A DNA stretch of 64,000 nucleotides from Lachnospiraceae bacterium (GTDB lineage: Bacteria > Bacillota > Clostridia > Lachnospirales > Lachnospiraceae): contig JAFVAO010000062.1 of assembly GCA_017480445.1 (NCBI GenBank), forward strand, positions 1 to 64,000, in the 5' to 3' direction. The notes beneath the pieces were generated by a model. The model searched no databases, was not told the DNA's origin, and worked only from the letters and a program-made list of their open reading frames with translations. Within the stretch, counting starts at the first letter, position 1, and each line of letters opens with the position of its first letter. Positions 54,655 to 63,072 of the stretch are shown here, in pieces. Made by a program: the position numbers and the translations under genes.

Positions 54655-55941
54655 CTATCCTTCTATCGCCTGCTTCAAATCAGCAATAATATCATCCACA
54701 TGTTCGATACCGACAGACAGCCGGATCAGATCCGGTGCCACGCCGGCCTCTTTCAGCTGCTCGTCATTCATTTGCCGGTGGGTATGGCTGGCCGGATGCA
54801 GCACACAGGTTCTGGCATCCGCCACATGCGTCACGATAGCCGCAAGCTTTAGCTTGTCCATCATTTCCTCCGCAGCCTTTCTGCCGCCCTTTAAGCCAAA
54901 CGAGATCACGCCGCAGCTTCCCTTGGGCATATATTTCTGCGCAAGTGCATGGTAGCGGTTGCCGGAAAGCCCCGGATAATTCACCCACGCCACCTTTTCA
55001 TGCGCCTCCAAAAACTCAGCCACCGCCTGTGCATTGGCACAGTGACGCTCCATCCTAAGCGGCAGGGTCTCCAATCCGACATTCAGCAAAAACGCGTTTT
55101 GCGGTGCCTGAATGGAACCGAGATCCCGCATCAGCTGTGCGGTCGCCTTGGTGATATATGCCGCCTTTCCGAATTTCTTCGTGTAGGTCACGCCGTGGTA
55201 AGACTCATCCGGCGTGGTCAGTCCGGGGAACTTATCCGCATAAGCCTCCCAGTCAAAATTGCCGGAATCCACGATCGCGCCGCCGACGCACATCGCATGT
55301 CCATCCATATATTTTGTGGTGGAATGGGTCACAATATCCGCACCCCACACAAACGGATTACAGTTGATGGGCGTAGCAAACGTATTGTCCACGATTAACG
55401 GCACACCATGGCTGTGCGCCAGACGCGCAAATTTCTCGATATCGAGCACCACCAGCGCCGGATTGGCAATCGTCTCCGCCACGACACATTTGGTGTTGTC
55501 CCGAAATGCCTTCGCCAGTTCCTCCTCCGGTGCATCGGGGTCCACCACGGTCGTCTCGATTCCCATTTTTTTCATCGTCACGGTCAACAGGTTAAACGTG
55601 CCGCCGTACACGGTAGAGGACATCACCACATGGTCTCCCGCCTCGCAGATATTGAACACCGCATAATAATTGGCCGCCTGCCCCGAGCTGGTCAGCATAG
55701 CCGCCACGCCGCCCTCCAGTTCGCAGATCTTCTGCGCGACATAGTCATTCGTGGGATTCTGTAATCTGGTATAAAAATAACCGCTCTCCTCCAGATCAAA
55801 CAGCTTTCCCATATGCTCGGAGGTATCGTATTTGAAGGTTGTGCTCTGATAGATCGGCAGCACCCGCGGTTCTCCGTTGCCGGGCTGCCAGCCGGACTGC
55901 ACACATATGGTCTCTTTCTTAAAATTCGGATTCTGAGCCAA
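54655..55941 (-). CDS. metY: O-acetylhomoserine sulfhydrylase (aminocarboxypropyltransferase)
   Basis: Makes homocysteine from O-acetylhomoserine and sulfide, using PLP. 428 residues from a TTG start at 55941 (MAQNPNFKKETICVQSG), supported by AAAGGGGAGAAAAGCA; the longer frame reaches 55998 but has no RBS. The PLP-lysine motif is in THSTTKYMDGHAMCVGG near 205. The C-terminus has LRLSVGIEHVDDIIADL. Own promoter upstream. Cystathionine-type relatives cannot be wholly excluded. Confidence 0.9.
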   Translation of the reverse strand: MAQNPNFKKETICVQSGWQPGNGEPRVLPIYQSTTFKYDTSEHMGKLFDLEESGYFYTRLQNPTNDYVAQKICELEGGVAAMLTSSGQAANYYAVFNICEAGDHVVMSSTVYGGTFNLLTVTMKKMGIETTVVDPDAPEEELAKAFRDNTKCVVAETIANPALVVLDIEKFARLAHSHGVPLIVDNTFATPINCNPFVWGADIVTHSTTKYMDGHAMCVGGAIVDSGNFDWEAYADKFPGLTTPDESYHGVTYTKKFGKAAYITKATAQLMRDLGSIQAPQNAFLLNVGLETLPLRMERHCANAQAVAEFLEAHEKVAWVNYPGLSGNRYHALAQKYMPKGSCGVISFGLKGGRKAAEEMMDKLKLAAIVTHVADARTCVLHPASHTHRQMNDEQLKEAGVAPDLIRLSVGIEHVDDIIADLKQAIEG

Positions 55942-55951
55942 TGCTTTTCTC

Positions 55952-55992
55952 CCCTTTCGTGGATTGTACTTATCTGATCGTATTACAGCAAG
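55952..55992 (-). promoter_or_regulatory. Probable promoter of metY
   Basis: On the minus strand TTGCTG is followed after 17 bp by TACAAT, about 15-20 bp upstream of the RBS. The -35 box begins right at the end of the hairpin stem; the match is moderate. Confidence 0.5.
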
Positions 55993-56040
55993 CACCACCT
56001 CGCAAAAAGGTGGTGCCCTACGCCTTTATTCTATCTGATC
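55971..56040. repeat. 9-bp direct repeats flanking a 9-bp hairpin
   Basis: TATCTGATC occurs at 55971-55979 and 56032-56040. Between them is a perfect stem GCACCACCT/AGGTGGTGC (55992-56016, 7-nt loop). The repeats look like a target-site duplication around a tiny element, though chance is possible. The right repeat overlaps the yebC stop codon. Confidence 0.45.
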
Positions 56041-56767
56041 ACTCGTCCCAATTGTGATATACCGCCTGTACATCATCATCCTCGTCCAGCATATCCAGGG
56101 TTCTCTGCAGATTCTTGATCGCCGTCTCGTCGGTCAGCTCCACATAATTCTGCGGGATCATGGTCACCTCCGCGCTGAGCATGGGAATGCCGGCCTCCTC
56201 AAGCGCCTTGCGCACTTCCTCGAAGGCGTCGGGATCCGTGAGAATCTCATAGCTGTCCTCCTCGTCCGCAAAGTCCTCTGCACCCGCATCCAAAGCAGTC
56301 ATCATCAGATCATCTGCCTCCAGATCGCACTCCTCTTTGTCGATGATAATCTGCCCCTTCTTGTCGAACATAAAGGACACACAGCCGGGCGTGCCGATGT
56401 TGCCCTGTCCCTTGGTGAACGCACTGCGCACATTTGCCGCCGTACGGTTTTTGTTATCCGTCAACGCATCCACAATGATAGCAATGCCGCTCGGGCCGTA
56501 CCCCTCGTAGGTCACATACTCGTAGTTGACATTTCCCACATCGCCGGCCGCCTTCTTGATGCCGCGCTCGATGGTGTCATTGGGCATATTGTTGGCCTTC
56601 GCCTTGGCAATCACGGTTGCCAGCTTGAAGTTATTGTTGGGGTCGGGGCCGCCCTCTTTGACCGCCACGGCGATCTCACGGCCGATGATGGTAAAAATCT
56701 TACCCTTAGCGGCATCATTTTTCTCTTTTTTATGTTTGATATTCGCAAATTTTGAATGTCCTGACAT
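56039..56767 (-). CDS. yebC: YebC/PmpR family transcriptional/translational factor
   Basis: 242 residues with the family start [21 protein letters not shown] and the mid motif [21 protein letters not shown]. Recent work on YebC-type proteins connects them to ribosome stalling at polyproline and to gene regulation; which role applies here is unknown. Acidic C-terminus ([10 protein letters not shown]). It is preceded by its own promoter and a palindrome, and followed by the metY region hairpin. Confidence 0.93.
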   Translation of the reverse strand: MSGHSKFANIKHKKEKNDAAKGKIFTIIGREIAVAVKEGGPDPNNNFKLATVIAKAKANNMPNDTIERGIKKAAGDVGNVNYEYVTYEGYGPSGIAIIVDALTDNKNRTAANVRSAFTKGQGNIGTPGCVSFMFDKKGQIIIDKEECDLEADDLMMTALDAGAEDFADEEDSYEILTDPDAFEEVRKALEEAGIPMLSAEVTMIPQNYVELTDETAIKNLQRTLDMLDEDDDVQAVYHNWDE

Positions 56768-56829
56768 CTCTGCTCTCCTTTGTCTCTCAATATAAGAAAA
56801 TATTAGAATAAGAAAAAACGCACTGATAT

Positions 56830-56858
56830 ATTATATCATCCTTTTTCTTTTTCAGCAA
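56830..56858 (-). promoter_or_regulatory. sigma-A promoter of yebC
   Basis: Minus-strand TTGCTG (56853-56858) and perfect TATAAT (56830-56835), spacer 17 bp, lying partly in the end of the CNNM gene. The -10 is centred in the near-palindrome TGATATA-T-TATATCA (56824-56838). Confidence 0.7.
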
Positions 56859-58143
56859 GCACAGATTCCGCGGCGACAGGTAATTTCGTCACCAGCACGC
56901 TCTGTATCATTTTATTCTCCACCGACAGGATCTTGAAGTTAAAGCCCTGATAATCCACATTGAACTGTTCGCCGACCTCGGGAATGTGATCCAGCCTGGA
57001 GATCATGAATCCGTTCAACGTCTCAAACTCCTCCCCGTCAAAATCAATGCCGAAACGGTCCGACAGATCCTCCAACGGCGTCTTGCCCTCCATGACATAC
57101 TCATCGTTGCCCTTGTCCTCGATATAGGCCGTATCCTCGTCATACTCGTCCAAAATATTGCCGACGATCTCCTCCAGAATATCCTCCATCGCCACAAGCC
57201 CGTCCATCTGGCCGTACTCGTCCACCACGATGGCCATCTGCAGCTTATTTGACTGCATCTCCTCGAACAGCTCGTCGATCTTTTTGGTCTGTGGCACAAA
57301 ATACGCCTCCCGCAGAAGCCCGTCCAGATCCTTGACACATCCGTCGACGGAGTCGTCCCGTCTATGGTAACGCATGGCGTCCTTCAAATGCAGAATGCCG
57401 ATGATATGGTCAATGTTTTCCTCGTACACCGGATATCTGCTGTTGGTGCCCGCCAACATAAAATCAATGGCTTCCTTCAGGTGCATCTTCCCGTCCACAG
57501 CGACCACATTGCTGCGATGCGTCATGATATCCTGCGCTTCCTTGTCATCCAGCGCAAAAATATTGGAGATCATCTCAGCCTCGTTGTCCTCTATGACGCC
57601 CTGCTCAAAGCCCTCCTGCACCATGTTGATGATCTCTTCCTCGGTGACGTCGCTCTCATCCTCCTTGCCTCTTACGCCGAACAAAAACAGGATGCCGCGC
57701 ACCGTGACGCTCACCAGACCGGTGATCGGCAGCAGAATGGCCATGACCACCTCCGCAATGCCGACACAGGCATAAGCGAACCGCTCCGCATGTCTGGCCG
57801 CCACACGCTTCGGCAGCAGCACGCCAAAGGTCAAAAATATGTAGATCAGCCCCAATGCCACGGCAATCGCCACCGGCACCTCACAGCGGGGCACAACCGT
57901 GCGGACAAAGACGCCGCCGGCAGTCATATTGACCAGTGTAGCGATCAGCTGCACCGTGTTGATATAACTGCCGGGGTGATTGATCAGCTTCATCAGACGC
58001 AGACTTCGTGAATCCCCCTCCTCAGCGCGTCCCTCTACCTCTATTTCGTTGATGTTCTGCAGCGCGGAACTATATCCGTACAAGAACGCGTCCACCAACA
58101 GTAAACCCAAACATATACAGGCTATCGGCCCAGCATCTTCCAT
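56836..58143 (-). CDS. CNNM/HlyC-CorC family membrane protein with CBS pair
   Basis: About 435 residues: an N-terminal CNNM (DUF21) domain with three to four helices (about 1-175), two CBS motifs (MTHRSNVVAVDGKMHLKEA near 220; REAYFVPQTKKIDELFEEM near 280) and a C-terminal CorC_HlyC domain (FDGEEFETLNGFMISRLDHI). Such proteins act in Mg2+/Co2+ homeostasis. I start at the ATG 58143 with AAAGGAG about 11 bp upstream. The stop overlaps the -10 region of yebC. Confidence 0.88.
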   Translation of the reverse strand: MEDAGPIACICLGLLLVDAFLYGYSSALQNINEIEVEGRAEEGDSRSLRLMKLINHPGSYINTVQLIATLVNMTAGGVFVRTVVPRCEVPVAIAVALGLIYIFLTFGVLLPKRVAARHAERFAYACVGIAEVVMAILLPITGLVSVTVRGILFLFGVRGKEDESDVTEEEIINMVQEGFEQGVIEDNEAEMISNIFALDDKEAQDIMTHRSNVVAVDGKMHLKEAIDFMLAGTNSRYPVYEENIDHIIGILHLKDAMRYHRRDDSVDGCVKDLDGLLREAYFVPQTKKIDELFEEMQSNKLQMAIVVDEYGQMDGLVAMEDILEEIVGNILDEYDEDTAYIEDKGNDEYVMEGKTPLEDLSDRFGIDFDGEEFETLNGFMISRLDHIPEVGEQFNVDYQGFNFKILSVENKMIQSVLVTKLPVAAESVLAEKEKG

Positions 58144-58168
58144 CGATACAAAATCTCCTTTTTTGTTT

Positions 58169-58198
58169 ATCATATACCCAACGGTTTCCATTCGTCAA
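58169..58198 (-). promoter_or_regulatory. sigma-A promoter of the CNNM gene
   Basis: Minus-strand TTGACG (58193-58198) and TATGAT (58169-58174), spacer 18 bp, about 26 bp before the chosen ATG and just downstream of the mazF stop. Confidence 0.65.
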
Positions 58199-58222
58199 GA
58201 CCGCCGCCGGAAGCCGGAACTC

Positions 58223-58564
58223 CTATGTATCCAGCTCCAGACTGATCATCAGCGCGTGATTGATCTTTCTCATAATGTCCCCGTCCAGATGGCATACCTT
58301 ATCCTTCAGTCGCTTCTTGTCGATGGTGCGCAGCTGTTCCAACAGCACCACCGAATCCTTATCCATATCATATCTGTCTGCGCGAAGCTCGATATGGGTC
58401 GGCAGCTTCGCCTTATTCATCTTTGAGGTAATCGCAGCGCAGATCACGGTCGGACTGTGACGGTTGCCCACGTCGTTCTGAATGATCAGCACCGGACGGA
58501 TCCCGCCCTGTTCCGATCCCACCACAGGCCTTAAATCTGCATAATACACATCGCCTCGTTTCAT
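58223..58564 (-). CDS. mazF: MazF/EndoA-type endoribonuclease toxin
   Basis: 113-residue PemK-like ribonuclease that cleaves mRNA at specific short sites. Family features: N-terminal [38 protein letters not shown] and the C-terminal [21 protein letters not shown] start at MKRGDVYY (58564) with GGAGGGAGAC. It follows alr by about 100 bp, an order found in Bacilli, but no MazE/EndoAI antitoxin ORF lies between. Confidence 0.93.
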   Translation of the reverse strand: MKRGDVYYADLRPVVGSEQGGIRPVLIIQNDVGNRHSPTVICAAITSKMNKAKLPTHIELRADRYDMDKDSVVLLEQLRTIDKKRLKDKVCHLDGDIMRKINHALMISLELDT

Positions 58565-58665
58565 GTCTCCCTCCATTTGTGTCAATCAAGTTCAACATTA
58601 GTATTGCCCTGTTTCCTGGAGGTATTCCATTATTTTCTATTTTTGTAATCCTTCCGCTTACTTGA

Positions 58666-59880
58666 TCAAAGCATGCGGATCCCTTCCGGATCCTGTACAG
58701 CCACGATCCGTCCGTCTGTAAAATACACGCGGGGGATCCGCTGTCCCAGATCGCAGACAAATTCATAATTGAACCGTCCGGACAACGCGCCGATCTCCTC
58801 CGCAGTGATCACCGCATCCCCGTCCCGACCAAGCAGTGTCACCGGATCATGCATCTGCACCTCCGGGATATCCGACACATCCACCATGAACTGATCCATA
58901 CACACACGCCCCAGAATCGGCGCCCTATACCCATGGATCAACACATACCCTTTGCCGCCGGACAGCGAGCGGGGATAACCGTCTCCGTACCCCACCGGGA
59001 TCGTCGCGACCCGTGTGTCCCGCGCGGCCGTATAGGTGCCGCCATAGCTCACACTCTGCCCTGCGTGAATCGTTTTCACATACACCACATGACTGTGCAG
59101 TGAAAGTAGCGGCATAAGCTCACACGCCTTCCCGGGCACCTCCTCGGACGGATGCAGTCCGTAGAGCGTGATTCCAGCACGCACCGCGTCCAGATGCGTC
59201 TGCGGCATCTCCAGAATCCCGGCGCTGTTCGCGCAGTGCCGCATGGGAATCTGCAGAGAAAGCTCATTTTGCAGCCGCTCCGTAAATTGTGTAAACGCCG
59301 CGAACTGCCTCTCCGCGTACACCTTATCTCTCTCATCCGCTCTGGCAAAATGTGTAAAAATCCCTTCGATCTGCAGCTCACCGGACCGCACAAAGTCCAA
59401 CAGGAAACGCACAAACGCAACGCCCTCGTCATCCGGTGAGATACCGATCCTGCTCATACCGGTATCCACCTTGATATGTACCCTGATCTGTCTGCCCGTC
59501 TGTCTGGCCGCAGCAGCCAGTTCCTCCACCATATGGCGCTCGAACACCGCCGGCCTTATCTCTTCCAGCGCCAGCTGCGTATAATCCTCCGGAAAACTGT
59601 ATCCCAGGATCAGAATCGGCTTGCGGATCAGGTGCAAGCGCAGGATATGCGCCTCTTCCGGCGTCGCCACCGCATAGCCCCAGATCTGCTCCATCTCCTC
59701 GAGGGCATGCGCCAGCGGTACACTGCCGTGCCCATATCCATCCGTCTTAATCACCGCGATCATTTTAGCCTGGTTCGCGATTCCCGCCTGCATATAGGCG
59801 ATATTGTGCCGCATTGCATCGAGATCAATTCCCGCATAAATACGCTGGTATTTTTTCAGTATCTGTGTGTCATCCATCAT
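58666..59880 (-). CDS. alr: Alanine racemase
   Basis: PLP-dependent conversion of L- to D-alanine for the cell wall. The 404-residue protein has the PLP lysine in AVIKTDGYGHG near residue 42 and the catalytic Tyr region in the beta domain (HAGQSVSYGGTY, near 265), with IPVGYGDGYPRSLSG and GRVCMDQFMVDVS. I start at the ATG 59880, 6 bp after GGAGAGGG. It follows nnr by 24 bp and is followed by mazF. Confidence 0.94.
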   Translation of the reverse strand: MMDDTQILKKYQRIYAGIDLDAMRHNIAYMQAGIANQAKMIAVIKTDGYGHGSVPLAHALEEMEQIWGYAVATPEEAHILRLHLIRKPILILGYSFPEDYTQLALEEIRPAVFERHMVEELAAAARQTGRQIRVHIKVDTGMSRIGISPDDEGVAFVRFLLDFVRSGELQIEGIFTHFARADERDKVYAERQFAAFTQFTERLQNELSLQIPMRHCANSAGILEMPQTHLDAVRAGITLYGLHPSEEVPGKACELMPLLSLHSHVVYVKTIHAGQSVSYGGTYTAARDTRVATIPVGYGDGYPRSLSGGKGYVLIHGYRAPILGRVCMDQFMVDVSDIPEVQMHDPVTLLGRDGDAVITAEEIGALSGRFNYEFVCDLGQRIPRVYFTDGRIVAVQDPEGIRML

Positions 59881-59904
59881 CCTCATCCCTCTCCGGCCTG
59901 TATT

Positions 59905-61428
59905 TTAAATCTGTCGCAGGACTGCGGCCGCCTGCTCTGCGATATCCCCCGCCATACAACCGTATCTGCCCCGTTCCTGCCGCACCGCATCTCCCGCAGC
60001 GGCATGCACATAAACGCCGGCGCACACGGTGTCAAACATATATACTTCCTGCGGCGACCCCACTTCCGGTACAGACTGCGCAGCCTGTGCCAGCAGACCG
60101 CTCAGAATCCCTGCCAGCACATCTCCGCTGCCCGCAGTGGCCATGCCGTCATTCCCATACAGATTCATGCAGACGGTTCCGTCCATCCCACACACAAATG
60201 TCCGCGCGTCCTTCACAACCACCACACACCGCAGGCGCTTTGCCAGCGCACAGCCGTGCTCCCAGGTGCGCTCCTTGAGCTGTTTGATGGACAGACCGCA
60301 CAATCTGGAGAACTCTCCCATATGCGGCGTCAGGATACACACACCGTCTCTTGCCGCCAACAGATCCTGCAAGGACGCATCCGCAGCCAGCAGATTCAGG
60401 CCGTCCGCATCGATCAAAAGCGGTTTCCAGCAGGTTTCCAGCACGGTGCGCAGACACCTCCCTGCCTCCTCCGTGACGGACATCCCCGGTCCCATCGCAA
60501 TCACATCCGCCCAATCCAGACTCTTTCCGAGCTCTGCATAGGTTCCGAACAGCGCTTCCGGTACACTCTGCTGTATGATCTGGCGGTTGCCCTCATCCGA
60601 GAGCACTTTCACCATGCCAGCCCCCACCCGGTATGCCGCCCTTGCACCCAAAACCGCCGCGCCGGCCATCCCTTTGCTGCCGGCGATCAGAAGCACTTTG
60701 CCAAACGTTCCTTTATTGCCGTCCGCCCGGCGCACCGGAAGCAACCGCGCCAGATCCTCCGGCTGTGTCGCAAACATATGCGGGACAACATCTCCAAATG
60801 CCCGGGTTGTGATCCCGACATCCGCCAGACGCACCTGCCCCGCATACATGCATCCCGGGAACAGATACAAGCCCCGCTTCGCGAAGCCGAAGGTCACCGT
60901 CTCATCCGCCCGCACGACACATCCCAGAATCTTTCCCGTATCGCTGCAGATTCCGCTGGGCACATCCAGCGCCAGCTTGCAGCCGGTCATCCGGTTAAAA
61001 CACGCTACCGCATCCGCATAGTCTCCGGTGATCTCGCGGGACAACCCCACGCCGAACAACGCATCCACCAGAATGTCATAGTCCCCTTCGGGTGCATCAC
61101 TGACCACCCGGACCGGATAATATTCTATCATATGCCGCTGCATGCGCCATTGTTCCGAAGCCCTGGTCTCATCGCCCACACACCACACCGTGACCTGCAT
61201 CCGCCGCTCCGACAATAACCGCGCAAGCGCCAGCCCGTCTCCGCCGTTATTGCCCATCCCTGCCAGAATCAGAACCTTCGCATTTCTCTTTTCCCCGACA
61301 AGGCTTAACACCCGTTCTGCCGCCGCCAGCGCAGCGCGCTCCATCAACACCATACCCGGTATACCGATTCGCTCGATGGTCGCACGGTCAAGCGCCTGCA
61401 TTTCCTCTGCACTTACGAGATATCTCAT
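59905..61428 (-). CDS. nnr: Bifunctional NAD(P)H-hydrate repair enzyme
   Basis: 507 residues combining an epimerase domain (about 1-215; LVSAEEMQALDRATIE, ILAGMGNNGGDGLALARLL) and an ADP-dependent dehydratase domain (about 225-507; LIAGSKGMAGAAVLGARAAY, AMGPGMSVTEEAG, ATAGSGDVLAGILSGLLAQA). They reverse hydration damage to NADH and NADPH. The start at ATG 61428 has GCGGAGG six bases upstream. First of an nnr-alr-mazF unit. Confidence 0.92.
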   Translation of the reverse strand: MRYLVSAEEMQALDRATIERIGIPGMVLMERAALAAAERVLSLVGEKRNAKVLILAGMGNNGGDGLALARLLSERRMQVTVWCVGDETRASEQWRMQRHMIEYYPVRVVSDAPEGDYDILVDALFGVGLSREITGDYADAVACFNRMTGCKLALDVPSGICSDTGKILGCVVRADETVTFGFAKRGLYLFPGCMYAGQVRLADVGITTRAFGDVVPHMFATQPEDLARLLPVRRADGNKGTFGKVLLIAGSKGMAGAAVLGARAAYRVGAGMVKVLSDEGNRQIIQQSVPEALFGTYAELGKSLDWADVIAMGPGMSVTEEAGRCLRTVLETCWKPLLIDADGLNLLAADASLQDLLAARDGVCILTPHMGEFSRLCGLSIKQLKERTWEHGCALAKRLRCVVVVKDARTFVCGMDGTVCMNLYGNDGMATAGSGDVLAGILSGLLAQAAQSVPEVGSPQEVYMFDTVCAGVYVHAAAGDAVRQERGRYGCMAGDIAEQAAAVLRQI

Positions 61429-61469
61429 CCACATCCTCCGCCTTTTTCAACCGGTGATAAACGCATCAA

Positions 61470-61509
61470 AATGTCGGACATCCCGGCATATCCCGATTTG
61501 TCCGACATT
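61470..61509 (-). terminator. Likely terminator after the coiled-coil protein
   Basis: Perfect 11-bp stem AATGTCGGACA/TGTCCGACATT with an 18-nt loop, followed on the minus strand by TTTGATG, a short T-tract. It lies 6 bp past the stop of the rex-linked gene and before nnr. Confidence 0.5.
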
Positions 61510-61514
61510 CCACA

Positions 61515-62192
61515 TCACATTGACTGTTTCTGATTGCTCTCCGGAGCCTGCACCGACTCGCTGCCGCCCTTGACGGGCCGCCTGTCCTCCGGATTGTATG
61601 CGAGATCAAACAAATTCATCACATCCGCCCCGAACACATCGTTCATGTAGGAATAAATCTCGTGATTTCTTTGCTCCATCTCCTGCTTACGGATCAGATT
61701 TTTCTTTAATTCTATCCGTATTTTGGATACCCAATCTCCGATTTCATCAATCTGTTTCGTATTGTCCTGCAGGGTATCATAACAGTACTCCATCGTCAAC
61801 AGCATCAGCTTGACATTGACCTGATCAATCTCTCTGGGCAGATCCATCAATTCCTCCTGATACCCCTCCAGTTTCTCATTACATTCCTCGATGAGACGCT
61901 TGTGATCCTCGATCTTTTTCTCCAGCGCCGCATCCTTCGTCTGCTCCATCTCGTCCACCATGGGAACGATCTCATTCATCAGCTTTTTCTTCAACCGCTT
62001 AATATCCTTGGACTCTGTATTCAGCTTCCCCTGACGTTTTAGGAGCGTGTTGAGCCGCTCCTCCAGATCCTTGGCAGCCTCCCTGCCGAGTTCATCCAAC
62101 AGTCGATACCACTTATTGTCCAGCGTAAGCACCGGAAGTTTCTTCCCCAACAGCGCTTCCGCGAACGCATCCTGTTTCCCTTTCCCCGCCAT
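61515..62192 (-). CDS. Conserved coiled-coil protein, unknown function
   Basis: 225 residues, almost entirely charged helix: heptad-like runs from about 35-125 (NTLLKRQGKLNTESKDIKRL, KDAALEKKIEDHKRLIEECN) with a conserved MEYCYDTLQDNTKQIDEIGD near 133-155 and a Ser/Gln-rich end. No membrane helix. The RBS GGAGGGAATT is clear. It follows rex closely (17 bp), so it is probably co-transcribed and under NADH/NAD+ control. No named family recognised. Confidence 0.7.
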   Translation of the reverse strand: MAGKGKQDAFAEALLGKKLPVLTLDNKWYRLLDELGREAAKDLEERLNTLLKRQGKLNTESKDIKRLKKKLMNEIVPMVDEMEQTKDAALEKKIEDHKRLIEECNEKLEGYQEELMDLPREIDQVNVKLMLLTMEYCYDTLQDNTKQIDEIGDWVSKIRIELKKNLIRKQEMEQRNHEIYSYMNDVFGADVMNLFDLAYNPEDRRPVKGGSESVQAPESNQKQSM

Positions 62193-62209
62193 AATTCCCT
62201 CCTGGCGCT

Positions 62210-62857
62210 CTATTCCTGTCCCGCCTCATACATCTTGCGATTGATGTTGTAGGACAGCTTCATAAGACTGTCGGAAAGATGTACATTCTCCACCACAATG
62301 CCGTCCGGAACATCCAAATCCACATGTGCAAAATTCCATATTGCTCTAATACCATTTTCTACCAAAATGTTGACAATGTCAACAGCACTTGTCTTTGGAA
62401 TTGTCAGAACGACAATATCAATTTGGTTCGCCTTTAAAAATTGCTCCAGCTCCTCGATGGGCATCACCTTGATCCCGCGCACATCCATGCCCACAAGATC
62501 CGGACTTTTATCAAACATGCCTTCAAAAATAAAACCTCTGCGCTCGAAATTCAGGTAATTTCCCAGCGCTCTGCCGAGATTTCCCGCACCGATAATGATA
62601 AAATGATGTTTGTGATCCAGCCCGAGTATTTTGCTTATCTCACTGTAGAGGTACTCCACATTATATCCATATCCCTGCTGGCCGAAACCGCCGAAATTAT
62701 TAAAGTCCTGCCGGATCTGCGATGCGGTGACCTGCATGCGCTCACTCAGCTCCTGAGAAGAGATGCGTTCCACACCCTCATCCTTCAGATCTCCTAAATA
62801 TCTCAGATAGCGGGGCAATCTGCCGATCACGGCCTGTGAAATTTCTTTTGTCTCCAA
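62210..62857 (-). CDS. rex: Redox-sensing transcriptional repressor Rex
   Basis: NADH/NAD+ sensor that represses fermentation and hydrogen genes until NADH rises. 215 residues: N-terminal winged helix (LPRYLRYLGDL, SSQELSERMQVTASQIRQD), a GxGxxG Rossmann site IIGAGNLGRALGNYL near 93-107, and a C-terminal swapped helix (LMKLSYNINRKMYEAGQE). A TTG start with AGGAGGTAGTTTCAG. Its promoter overlaps a Rex-like palindrome, suggesting autoregulation. Confidence 0.95.
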   Translation of the reverse strand: METKEISQAVIGRLPRYLRYLGDLKDEGVERISSQELSERMQVTASQIRQDFNNFGGFGQQGYGYNVEYLYSEISKILGLDHKHHFIIIGAGNLGRALGNYLNFERRGFIFEGMFDKSPDLVGMDVRGIKVMPIEELEQFLKANQIDIVVLTIPKTSAVDIVNILVENGIRAIWNFAHVDLDVPDGIVVENVHLSDSLMKLSYNINRKMYEAGQE

Positions 62858-62905
62858 CTGAAACTACCTCCTGTCATATATCCTGTGAAGCTTTTCCTAT
62901 GATCC

Positions 62906-62934
62906 ATCATACCACTTTGTTAAAACCATGTCAA
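62906..62934 (-). promoter_or_regulatory. sigma-A promoter of rex
   Basis: Minus-strand TTGACA (62929-62934) and TATGAT (62906-62911) with a 17-bp spacer, 48 bp before the TTG start. This is the strongest promoter match in the region. Confidence 0.85.
62917..62934. promoter_or_regulatory. Rex-like operator over the rex promoter
   Basis: TTGTTAAAACCATGTCAA (18 bp) has a perfect Rex half-site TTGTTAA and a degenerate second half, with the usual 4-bp gap and outer TTG...CAA. It spans the -35 box and half of the spacer, so binding would block the promoter. Operator use is inferred. Confidence 0.5.
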
Positions 62935-63005
62935 TGAATACCGTTAAACTTTTGTCATGCTGTCTGTGACGGACCGGCTCTCTATTGCCATCGATTTCGC
63001 TCTCG

Positions 63006-63034
63006 TTGACATTCCGCTTTTTCCAAGCTAAAAT
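63006..63034 (+). promoter_or_regulatory. sigma-A promoter of the ABC-F gene
   Basis: TTGACA (63006-63011) and TAAAAT (63029-63034) with a 17-bp spacer, 39 bp before the ATG, on the plus strand and divergent from rex. Confidence 0.75.
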
Positions 63035-63072
63035 AGTACCATACATCGAACAGAAAATAAGAGGATGATCCC

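Noticed and set aside
58565..58665. MazE-type antitoxin between alr and mazF
   Set aside because: The region has no frame of antitoxin length with an RBS; the longest starts are about 10 codons.
59476..61218. A 580-codon plus-strand frame antisense to alr and nnr
   Set aside because: Both opposite genes are full-length with conserved active-site motifs; the frame is a codon-usage shadow with no RBS or promoter.
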